A stretch of 23,518 nt of DNA from Phallusia fumigata (lineage: Eukaryota; Chordata; Ascidiacea; Phlebobranchia; Ascidiidae), in the NCBI GenBank assembly GCA_008931825.1, contig QXVZ01010913.1:1-23518 (forward strand). Reading direction: 5' to 3'. The translations under genes were made by a program, and so were the position numbers. Numbering within the stretch: the first letter of the stretch is position 1; every line of letters begins with the position of its first letter. The notes beneath the pieces are model-generated. The model searched no databases. It was not told the DNA's origin and saw only the letters and a list, made by a program, of their open reading frames with translations. Below are positions 11,152 through 20,130 of this stretch, in pieces.

Positions 11152-11639
11152 TGCTAGGTCATTAAAAAAAATTGTAGATAATTTAAACGGTACAAGTAAA
11201 AACAAAGCAATACTTGAGTAATACACCAAACAGACTTCCCTGAAAGTTTGTGATAAACAGCATTGGTAGAGTATGTGAAAACAGTTGCAGGATTTGCAGT
11301 AGAATGGAAGTCAATAAACAGCACCAAAACAATCAAAACTGGCATGAGCGCCTGCAGAGAATTTGCGAGAGGGGAAATCTAAATGCATACATACTTTTTT
11401 ATTCATGAGATTTTTTTGATGGAAAAAAGTACATCTTTCGTAATTCCAGTTGCCACTACGTGCCGGCGCCCATGCTAGCTGGGAATGGCGGCGCTGCGTA
11501 GAAACGTTATGTAGTAATGGACACCTGGTGAACCGAGTTGCCCCTGGAGTCGAGGCTCCCAAACTTTGCCTAAACTTAAACTAAACTCTATAAAATTTAA
11601 ATTGATCAAACTAAAGTCGATGTTAGTTTTCTTTTTTAT
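11152..11639. other. Intergenic stretch with a GC-rich patch
   Basis: Mostly AT-rich, but 11455-11560 is rich in G and C (GCCGGCGCCC, ATGGCGGCGCTGCG). A minus-strand open stretch at 11311-11562 covers it but shows no known motif. It may be a mobile-element remnant or an exon of an unrecognised gene. Confidence 0.35.
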
Positions 11640-12430
11640 CGCCTCGGTTTAACGCTACATAATCAAGAACAAAACCAAAGAGTCAAGGTCTTTTGTGGAA
11701 ATGTTGTTGACGGAAAGCAAGCTTGACAACAGTGATAACAATGTCATCAAGCGTAAACTCAGCAAGAGACTCACGGAAAATGGTGTGGTGCTGCAGGAGC
11801 GTGCCGAAGCTCCGCTTGGCTAACCGTTGCAAGTGAATGTTGGCATATTCTGGTCGAGGAAAGGTAAGGAGTTGTTGACCTATGCAGAGAGCTGCGGTGC
11901 ATCCAGGAGCTATAAAAAATAACCACTGCTCCCGAGACAAACTCAGAAAGTAACTTTCAAAACTCTGACCACGGGACAGCTCTCACAGCAAAACGCCCAG
12001 TTACCCAAGTTCATTAAGTCACGAGCTGCAGTTTCGGTAACAATGTTCGCAACGTTCCAATCATTCCCCGCATACTCCATCGTACTCATAAATCTAAGTG
12101 TGGCTATTTTGGTGCACCCCAGTTGCAGGGCTCAATACTCAGCGGCACTGAGAAAGTGGACAAAAAGTTTAAAATCACGGGCGAAATGTTACAAACGTAA
12201 CCTCATGCAAGCGCTCGGTTTGTGCGTCACTCTGGAAATCGAACGCAAATCTGGCAAAATAAAAAGTTGGACACAACATAATGGCAGCACCAACGTAATG
12301 AATGAAAACAGCAGGTAAGACAACACCGGCACGAAAATATAATACAGGAACAAGTTTTAAAGCCAAGCAGCTCCATTTTTGCAATCTCGCAGGAAATGCA
12401 AACGGCGCTCAAACCTTTCTCTAAACCGAA
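11640..12430. other. Unresolved high-complexity island, open on both strands
   Basis: This block is more complex and richer in G and C than its surroundings. On the plus strand an ATG at 12043 opens 91 codons with a hydrophobic N-terminal stretch (AYSIVLINLSVAILV) followed by a basic region; a good donor (CAG|GTAAGA) falls at 12314/12315. On the minus strand there are open stretches at 12384-12175, about 12136-11990 and about 11982-11683, each in a different frame and without clear splice junctions. I do not recognise a family with confidence. It may be one or two exons of an unknown gene or a decayed pseudogene. Confidence 0.25.
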
Positions 12431-12661
12431 TGTCGAGTTAAATGATATGTTGAATTGAGTTAAATTCGAACTTCTTCAGATAGCACTCCTTCATTCACAG
12501 AGCAAAGGTTTACATATTTAATAAAATCTTGAAAAGCTTATTATTATGATTGGTCTTTACGCTCATTGGATAATGATACTACACCACCTAAAGGTGCTCT
12601 CCCTATTATGCGAGCAGCAATGCTGGACAAGTTCAAAAGCTTTTAACCTTGGTTTCCTAAA
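12431..12661. other. Upstream flank of PDSS2
   Basis: Presumed promoter and 5' UTR of PDSS2. No TATA box or strong splice acceptor close to the ATG was identified; CAAAAG ending near 12639 is a weak acceptor candidate. Confidence 0.3.
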
Positions 12662-14673
12662 ATGAATGTTGCAACAAGACTGCTTGGAAACAAACTTCGT
12701 AAGTTGTGCATATTTTAATGTACTGAGTAGCTTAGGAGATGGACCTAGTTAAAATACTCTTGATTTGCAAGTATTAACATAAACAGTGACGGAAATTGTA
12801 TGGCTGCAATTGTGCGTGGAAAAGTAGTATGGTAGGCTTAAATATTGCTGATCTGGGGTTTTGCGTGCATCTTGGGTAAGGTTGTCAACCTTTAACTTAC
12901 AGACTTGCCAACCTTGCCATTTTAGAAAACTGTATTGTATACACATAACTGAAACTGCAGTCTGTATATTTTATGAAGAAATACAAAAATTCAATTTTAT
13001 TTTGTTGTTACTTAGGTTCATGCTCTTGCTGGTTGAAATGCTCTTATTCCTTTCAATCAATCACTAATGGGTTGACCAAGGATTCCAATCAAGCGATTAA
13101 CAAAGCTGTGTACGATGCCGAAAAGATTGTTGGATTTCCAACTTCATTTTTAAGTTTAAGGGCGTTGCTAAGTAATGAGTTGAGTGCTGTTGCTTTGCAT
13201 TTGAGGAAACTTGTCAGGACAAATCATCCTTTGATAAAAACAGCAAGGTAGTGTATGTTCTTTGGTATTGAATAAGGTAGTTCCTAGTTTTTAAGTTTAT
13301 ACAACACAACATTTTATCCATCTTTGACAAGGTGTTTTCCTATGTAAGCACAAATTAGGCCTCGTCAACTTGTAAGTCAGATAAACCTTGTCATAAAAAA
13401 CCATGCAATTACTTTAAAAACTCTGCAACTCTACTGCTAAATAAACAACTTAACTGTAAATAAACTGCTCACTGATGTGCATTTTTTGTAGAGGTATGTT
13501 GTTCGATTCAAAACATAATGTTCAAGTTAGAGGGTTAGTAGTTCTACTACTGTCAAAAGCCATTGCAGACAAAGACGGAGGCATTGAAGCAGGTGAAATT
13601 TACAGCAGGTAACAACCAACTCTGTTGAATTTTTGCAAGTGTCTGAAAATAGTTNTTTTGCTTTAGGCAAATTTTGATCTGCAGCGAGTAAGCAATGGAA
13701 ATGGAAACAACGGTCAGAATCACAATTTTCTGTCAGAAATTTGCATGCTGCCTGTAGTGTTAGCTGCAGAGGCAAGTAATGGACAGCAATGGCTGGAACA
13801 ATTTTTGGAAAAAGATGGAAATGGATATAAACTCTGCAAAGACAAGGTTGTCGAATATGTAACTGTTTTATGTATTTTTTTCGTTAGAATAAATAATGAC
13901 TTTCTGTTTATTCAAAGTTTATGCTGCAAAAGATTTAAACTTTTTTCTTCTAATTTTAATTTTAGGGAGTTGGTAATTTTTGTTAGGCTAAACCCAAACA
14001 TCTTTTGCTGGGTTAAACTTTAAACACAGGGAGCCTAGAAAACAGAAAAAATAACCAATCTCGCAAGTACTATACATTAGCATCACTTTAAAGTTACTGT
14101 ACATTAACATCATTATAGAGTTACTGTACATTTACGTCACTATAAAGTTACTGCACATTTACATCACTATAGAGGTGTTGTAAATTTACGTTACTATGAA
14201 GTTAATGTACATTAACATCACTACAAACTAACTGTTTATGTGTACATCACTACAATGTCACTGTACGTTAGCGTCACTATTAAATTACCATACATTAACG
14301 TCACTATTATCTTAAAGCAATCATGAAGTTATAAATTAACTGTCAGGATTGTTGTCTTGCTTGACTTTAATAATAACTGTTAATATGTCTTTTCTTGAGC
14401 ATGTTTTCAAAAACAATGTGAAAATGATATAAGCTGATCTCCGCAAGTGTGATACCCATAAACTCTAAGTATGAATATAATGTGACTGTTGGAAATACTT
14501 ACTTAATATTTCAGCTCATATCATGTGTGAAACAAAACAGCAAAGCAATGGCAAATGCAGACGAGGCTCGGAAGTATCACAGAAGTCTGGCACTGCAATC
14601 CTTGTCCAAGCTTCCCAAGTGTGAAGAACGAACCTCTCTGGAATTATTGACTAATGCTTTTGCTGGATCATGA
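12662..14673 (+). CDS. PDSS2: PDSS2, polyprenyl diphosphate synthase subunit 2; core exons missing
   Basis: Visible exons: 12662-12698, 13016-13247, 13492-13608, 13667-13846 (alternative donor after 13858), 14515-14673 (TGA). The first exon encodes [12 protein letters not shown] and joins in phase to [10 protein letters not shown], giving an Arg/Lys/Ser-rich, acid-free start typical of mitochondrial targeting. Then [24 protein letters not shown] matches human [23 protein letters not shown] (here split: [24 protein letters not shown]). [21 protein letters not shown] and a [15 protein letters not shown] tail match human RGLVVLLISKA, SAPVVLHQEF and RYHGNKALEALESFP. Family role: non-catalytic partner of PDSS1 making the isoprenoid tail of ubiquinone in mitochondria. 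Odd: about 160 residues of the family core have no counterpart. Joining 13608 directly to 13667 leaves the wrong phase and hits a stop after eight codons. A single N at 13655 sits exactly there, so exons are probably lost in an assembly gap. Confidence 0.88.
13655..13655. other. Single N, probable collapsed assembly gap
   Basis: The ambiguous base lies between the third and fourth visible PDSS2 exons, just where the conserved core exons should be. The short sequence around it cannot hold the missing coding sequence, so the N probably stands for a gap of unknown length. Confidence 0.6.
14074..14314 (+). repeat. 27-bp minisatellite, about nine units (PDSS2 last intron)
   Basis: Diverged tandem units begin at 14074, 14101, 14128, 14155, 14182, 14209, 14236 (29 bp), 14265 and 14292. 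Each follows the pattern ACATTAACATCACTATA then AAGTTACTGT, with several substitutions. The last unit is partial. The divergence indicates an old array. Confidence 0.9.
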
Positions 14674-14970
14674 TATATTTGTTGTGTTTCAAAGATGCGA
14701 TGTGCAGTGCCAAAGAATGTGAACTCAACACACTTTTTTCAATTTAGCATATCACCAGGAGTACTGTTGATAATGATGTTTAACTCTCCAAATATTCACA
14801 AATCTACAATCCTGGAACCTTTTTACCTACATTGCCATTTTATATCAATGCGTTAAGTAAAATAACATCAGAAAGACCAGAAGTACTGTTTTTAATTTAA
14901 ATGTGCATGTATTCATCCACGATAATACTTTCGAAATTGTGAGATGCTTTATAGCAGATGTGGCCGACAA

Positions 14971-15024
14971 GTCGATTGTAATTGACCAGTCAATTATCTG
15001 GTCTTAGCTGGTCAATCACTCGAC
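14971..15024. repeat. Imperfect inverted repeat (hairpin)
   Basis: GTCGATTGTAATTGACCAG (14971-14989) faces CTGGTCAATCACTCGAC (15008-15024). The arms pair over 17 bases with a two-base bulge around an 18-nt loop. The preceding CAGATGTGGCCGACAAG resembles a DNA-transposon end, so this may be the terminus of a decayed element. Confidence 0.5.
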
Positions 15025-15431
15025 TGCTTTTTTGTTGGCTTTCTGAGATTTCTAACAACAACACTTTTCAATCCAAGTTATTAAAAGTAAAAAAATGTTT
15101 ATCAACCAATTGGTTACACATATGCTTTCCTGCTTCTTGCTATACAACTCAAAAGAAAACAGTCGCAACAGTAAATTTTTTTGTGGCTCCCTAATTTCTT
15201 GTTGTAAATGTGACGTTATTACCGACCAGCCTATCATGCAATATTAAAAACAGTTATTATCGATCCTTTGAATGAAAAGTTGGTCACCATTATAGTGTGT
15301 ATGAAGTTAATCCACTGATTATTGTCCTTTACAATATGAAGTATACCAGTTGGTTATCATCTTTTTTCATTTTCATATTATTTCCCAACATTTTTTCTGT
15401 GTTGCGGGTTTAGTTTTCTGATGTCTTGATT

Positions 15432-15451
15432 TTACTGTTTTTTATCTGCAG
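15432..15451 (+). promoter_or_regulatory. 3' splice acceptor before the COQ3 ATG
   Basis: A strong polypyrimidine tract and acceptor (TTACTGTTTTTTATCTGCAG) ends at 15451, 20 nt before the ATG at 15472. No coding exon leads into it: the intervening 20 nt are in frame with a TAA. It fits trans-splicing or a non-coding first exon. Confidence 0.55.
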
Positions 15452-15471
15452 GTGTAAATCAGTATTATATA

Positions 15472-18400
15472 ATGAGTAAGGTTTGTAAATTATGTGGCAA
15501 TTGCCTAAGCAAAAATCAGGCATTATTTCAAATGTGGACATCGCCTAAAAGACATATCACCACATGCTTGAGCACGGATAGTCCAGGATTAGGAATTGGT
15601 CAACGACTGTGGTTGGAAAAGAAACAAACAAGTTTTGTTTATCCGTTTTGTAACAGCATGCGATTTATGTCATCAAGTTCTGTGTCAGAGGAGGAGACTA
15701 AGAAATTTTCCAAGCTTGCAAACAGGTTTAAATTTTTTAGGGAAGAATTTTTTCAGCATGGAGGTTGCATTTTCATAGTTTGGTGGTGTTTTGCTAAATT
15801 GCTTGGGTATCTATGTCGATTAACTACAAAGTCACAGGTTGAACAAGTCTGAACTTGGTTTTGCTTGTACCTTATGAGCTGTTATAACATCAACAATTTA
15901 TCGGAAAATTATTTTAAAATTTTTTTTCAAAATTATGTTTTATTTTAGCTGGTGGGATGAGCAGGGTGACATGATGGCTTTACACACGATGAATTCACTC
16001 AGAGTTCCGTTTATTAGGGATTGTTTGCTCTACCAGGGTTTCGGCAAGTCGAAAACATCTAAAGCATTGCAGGGAGTAAATGTGAGTTGGCTGACATCTC
16101 TCATGTTTCCTATTGTTGTTTTTTAGATCAGACTTTCGATAAACACATATGGTATTATATTACTTTCAAAAAAATCAGAATACGCCTTTGTTCTTCGATA
16201 AGCATTCTTGGTAATAAATAAAATGTAGTTTTTTGTTGTAAAACTTTTAAATGTCTGAAAGATTTTTATTTGTTCCATTGTCAGTCTCATTAAGCAGAAT
16301 AACCTCTGATATAAAGCTGTTTGCTCTGTTGCAGTTTTTAGATTTTGATTTTTTTTTATTAAACTATTGATAGTTCATCCACAAAGTTTTAGTAAGTTTG
16401 AGTAATGCCCCTTATGTTTAAGTACAGCAATTCTGTAATCATTTGGAAATATTGGTATGATTTCAACCAACCAACAAAATATATTGCAATTAGCACTTTA
16501 TGTTAACCATTTGTGTTAAGATTCTGGAGGTCGGATGCGGTGCTGGAATTTTGTCGGAACCACTTGCAAGGTTGGGAGCATCTGTTGTTGGTATCGACTC
16601 TTCGGCTGAAGCACTGGAGGCAGCCAGAATACATAGGTAAACAGATACATTGTAGTTTGCAAATCGAAAATATGCTGGCCCTAATAGTTCTTATATGCAA
16701 CATGCTTTGTTTATGAAAGTTTAATAACTCACGTTATCATTAGTGATACAACCATTTCGCTTTTTAGAACTATTTGGGCCAACATGTTTTTCATTATTAA
16801 TGTTTATCATACCAACAAACATCTGTACAAATGTAAATAAATAGAAAACATAATATAACTAAATAAGAGGTAGCAAAAATAGTTTAATTTAAAGTTTCAA
16901 GCAAATTGAATATTTTGATTAGTAACCAATTTGTGTAAATCAACCTATAATTTGTCATTTTTAAGGGCTTCAAAATACCTAACAATTTGTTACTTTGTTT
17001 ATGTGTACATCTGACACTGTAGAGCTTTGATTCTTGACCCTTGTCAGTAGCGCTTTAAATCACCAAACCGTTCCTTTACCCTATACTGTAAAAAACATAT
17101 ATCCTAGTTAGGAACCTATGCTTTAGTGTTAAATCACATTTTTCTTTCCAAAAGAGGAGATGATGAAGATCTTGTATCCCTCCAGTATCTCGATTCGTGG
17201 TTGGAGGACATAGTGGCAGTCGGTTCAATAAAGTTCGATTGTGTTGTCGCATCAGAAGTTATTGAACACGTTGAAGATTACAGAAATTTCATACAAATGT
17301 GCAGCAAAGTATTAAAGGTTGGCAGGCACGTTTATGTTTGTTAGCGGTGCTTGCACAATGGTTGCGGTACATATGGCAAATTATTAAATAATCTGAATAA
17401 ATTCGAGTGTTTCAGTTAATTTTTTATCGAACTTTTAAAGTATTGTATTTTTTACCATTATTGATGAATAAGTTTTCTCAAAATTTTGTTCAAAAAAAAT
17501 TTTAGTCTCAAAAAAAAAAAATGTTTTAAATTTTAACAATTTCGGAATTTCGTGCTTTGAAAAGTGTTTTTGTTGCTTCATCGACACCTCAGCTTACTAT
17601 ATGTTGTCTCCTACTAAATTCTTTTTCGATTGATTTAAATCATCACTTTCTAGCCTGGAGGATCACTGTTTATTAGCACAATGAACAGAACCAACTACTC
17701 ATACGCTCTTGGGATTATCATGGCCGAATATGTTCTCCATGTTGTCTCACCTGGCACTCACACTTGGGATAAGTTTCTTAAACCTGAGGAGATAGAAGAG
17801 TCATTACTTAATGGTGAGTGACCTGATTTCCGAATCATAACATGTTAAGGTGTTGTTGCCAACCTGGGGATCGCGACAGATCTGTGCTATTTTTATCACA
17901 CATAGGTTACAACTGGTTTGGCCTGCATCACCTGCCTTGTCAGGTACGGTAATCAGTAGGCTATGTGCCCATAGCTAACTGCTCAGGCGTTGTCATGGAA
18001 ACGTCACTATTATTGTCATCAACAAAGAAATCCTTAGTTTAAGGCAGTGAAGTTGCAAAGCCAGCCGTCTCATGGAGCAAAAGTGAATACCAAATAAATG
18101 ATATACTGTAAAAAGGAATTTCATTGATGTTGTTTAGAAAAAAATGGTTGGTCGGGTCGCAAGATATTTTAAATCATTATAGAGGGTCACCAGTCAGAAA
18201 AGGTTGGGAACCACTCGAGTAGGCCTTGTGCTGCACCTGCTTGCAAGGCTATACATGTCCTTAAGTTGAATTATTTCCAAAGTGAAAGAATTTGTAAACT
18301 TAGGAACACAAGATACATTTATCCAATATGTATACCTGCCTGAGAACTTGAATATAGTGAATTGTATTGCAAAAACATTTGACATTCGCTGTTGTCATCA

Positions 18401-19404
18401 TCAGTATGTTAAACGTTAGTAATACAATGTGTTTACTATAAATTCTCTGGCAGTTATACTTTTATTTGAAGAATATATAGAAGAATATATAATGAGCACA
18501 ATTATTGGATTCTATTAAAACATGCTGTACNTTTTTTAAGAAATGCAACAACAACTGCTGCTTATCTGTGGCTTATGGTCACTAACTGAGCTATTTACTC
18601 TGTAGTATGCTGCAAAGCTAAACTCATGTCACCACTGCCCTCTGTTCAATTCATTGTAGGGATCACAAGATGGTCATAAGTTTTGTAGTGAATTGTTGCA
18701 TTTTATTTTGTTTTGTTTCTTGTCAAGTCTTGTTGGTTTTTGAGGGTGATATAATTTTTTTGGCAGATTTAAACAACACAGTAGAAGAATACATCAGTTT
18801 TGTGCAAAACTTGGAACACTCGTCAATTTTGTCTGGTCCATCACACAGTTTTACAATGGTCCTCAAAGAGTCAGAAGGTTTGTGAATTTTGAACTCTTGT
18901 TAGGGAAAAAACACCTTTTTACAGCTAACAATGTATTTTGAATTTCAATTATTGGATTCTATTAAAACATGCTGTACTTACACCTTCATTAAATGACACA
19001 ATATGACAGAAACAAGACTGTGACCTATCAGGAGGGCATTAAACTAACCACCCATGTATGGTAAAGAGGCTGGATTATCGCAATATGACGTCTTGTATAG
19101 GTGGTCAACAAGCACCACTGTGAAATTTATTGTTTGACTATATTTGCAGCAACCACAGTTTTGGCCTATTCTTGGTAAACATACCATTTTTAACGAAGAA
19201 TCACATTTGCTCACAGAAGGATGTCCGCTGGTGAAGATTCATGGTATGTGCTACGACCCAATTCGCAATAAATGGAGTTGGACAAACAGCACAGACTTGA
19301 ACTACATAATACATGCCGTGAAAACAATTCCGCCAACTTCAGTGAATGACAGTGAAACTGAAATACCAGCTGAAAAATCTGAGAAAGAGAATACATCGAC
19401 ATAA
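15472..19404 (+). CDS. COQ3: COQ3, mitochondrial ubiquinone O-methyltransferase, six exons
   Basis: Exons: 15472-15725, 15949-16081, 16521-16636, 17155-17317, 17654-17813, 19220-19404 (TAA). All phases agree, giving 336 codons; human COQ3 has 369, longer mainly at its presequence. Seen: Ser/Lys/Arg-rich N-terminus, [16 protein letters not shown] and LRVPFIRD (about 85-110), SAM motif [16 protein letters not shown] (130-144) followed by [51 protein letters not shown] and a C-terminal [12 protein letters not shown]. Family role: class I SAM-dependent methyltransferase (UbiG family) performing both O-methylations of the quinone ring in the mitochondrial CoQ complex. It follows PDSS2 on the same strand. 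Odd: exon 6 has a tandem CAGAAG acceptor, and intron 5 holds a hAT-type element, an N, and a copy of a downstream gene's exon. Confidence 0.95.
17852..18219. mobile_element. Decayed hAT-type miniature element in COQ3 intron 5
   Basis: The right end GGTTGGGAACCACTCG is the inverse of a CAGTGGTTCCCAACC-type terminus, with GGGTCGCAAG inside it. The left end GTGTTGTTGCCAACC followed by TGGGGATCGCGA is a diverged mirror of this. Length is about 370 bp, with no transposase frame and no clear target-site duplication. It is the same broad terminus type as the element at 10837-11151. Confidence 0.6.
18366..18404 (+). repeat. Dispersed repeat fragment, copy 2
   Basis: Counterpart of 8266-8304, sharing a run ending CGCTGTTGTCATCATCAG (CACTGTTG in the other copy). 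It sits directly downstream of the hAT-type element but shows no terminal-repeat relation to it. Confidence 0.5.
18499..18530 (+). repeat. 32-bp partial third copy of the duplicated segment
   Basis: These 32 bases, ending ACATGCTGTAC, are identical to 18946-18977 inside duplication copy A and recur in copy B near 21772-21803. The match stops exactly at the N at 18531, marking a break in a repeated sequence. Confidence 0.75.
18531..18531. other. Single N at a repeat break
   Basis: The N lies between a 32-bp repeat fragment and the start of duplication copy A. This is the position expected for a scaffold join between repeat copies or haplotypes. Confidence 0.6.
18548..19086 (+). repeat. Duplicated segment, copy A (COQ3 intron 5)
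   Basis: Colinear and nearly identical with 21369-21912 (copy B), with scattered substitutions and a few short indels. The left edge falls inside a tRNA-derived SINE head whose B box is missing here. The right edge is at ATCGCAATAT, where copy B meets an N. It contains a copy of TMEM94-like exon 4. Confidence 0.95.
18767..18877 (+). pseudogene. Orphan copy of TMEM94-like exon 4
   Basis: A 111-nt exon copy flanked by GGCAG acceptor and GTTTGT donor, coding in the same frame as 21593-21703. One residue differs (LKESEG against LKQSEG). It lies inside COQ3 intron 5, upstream of the start of the gene it belongs to, so it cannot be used there in the normal way. If it were included in COQ3 it would disrupt the methyltransferase frame. 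It is either a displaced haplotype piece or a real duplication. Confidence 0.75.
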
Positions 19405-20130
19405 GTTTTGAGTTGATGACAACTGACAAGTTTTATTTCATGTGCAGGAAACAGCAGTGTTGGGATATAGTAACACACATCACATTACTACAACTCAACA
19501 GATTAAAAAACATTTTGAATCTAGTTTGGCAGTCATGCTGTTTGTCTGATGTGTTAAAAATTCTGTGCTAAGTTTCTCAATTGTTGGAGTTTCTTGAAAT
19601 ACTGCCTCTGAATTACCTAAAAATAAGGTTTTGTGGAATATACTTACTTAAGTCACATTTTAGCTGACTTCACTGGAGTCAGAAGTAACTTAAGGTGAAT
19701 GGAGTTAACCATAGTGTGTTTGAAAATTACTTAATGTACCTTTTGTTTCCAGATAATAATTTGACATGGCCAGGTTGACAAAAAATATTTTATTTTCCGT
19801 CCCTCTATGAGTCACTATTTCTAGGCTTTGGATTTAGTTACATCAGAAGTTTAAGTTATATGTTGTGGGTATTCACACATTTTAAGTTTTAAGAGTGAAA
19901 TGCATTGATATTCCCTACATACAAGTTTCATGGCGGTTACATTTTTAATTAAGCATCCAGATCTTGTGTTTCTAATATGTTATGGCTTCTTAACGATGTT
20001 GGATTTTTTTCAAATTGCCTACAGCACAAAAATCATAGATTTGTTTCCTTTTATGTTACTATACTTTAGGATAACTAGGAAATGCTTTTTTTAAATGTGT
20101 GCTTGATTGCACAACTTAAATGGGTTAACT
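19405..20130. other. COQ3-TMEM94 intergenic region
   Basis: Contains the COQ3 3' UTR and the 5' flank of the TMEM94-like gene. A possible splice acceptor (TTTTTTTCAAATTGCCTACAG) ends near 20024, about 106 nt before the ATG. No other gene was seen. Confidence 0.45.

Larger units (their letters stand above)
14674..15451. other. PDSS2-COQ3 intergenic region
   Basis: Contains the PDSS2 3' UTR, an imperfect hairpin at 14971-15024, and the outron or 5' flank of COQ3. ATTAAA variants occur at about 15080 and 15243, but neither is compelling as a poly(A) signal. The separation of roughly 800 bp is long for a tightly packed trans-spliced operon. Confidence 0.4.

Noticed and set aside
11683-12384. Minus-strand fragments that loosely recall the order of polyprenyl synthase core segments, suggesting the missing PDSS2 exons in inverted orientation
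   Set aside because: Identities by eye are near chance, the conserved G-D-F-L-L motif is absent, the pieces lie in different frames, and no matching splice sites were found. A profile search against the polyprenyl synthetase family would settle it.
12973-13247. ATG at 12973 as the PDSS2 start
   Set aside because: It is in frame, but the exon at 12662-12698 with a GTAAGT donor joins in perfect phase to the acceptor at 13015 and gives a better targeting sequence. The 12973 ATG then lies in the intron.
12662-19404. A tight trans-spliced operon of PDSS2 and COQ3
   Set aside because: The gap of about 800 bp is much longer than the short spacing usual in tunicate operons. Kept only as a possibility under findings.
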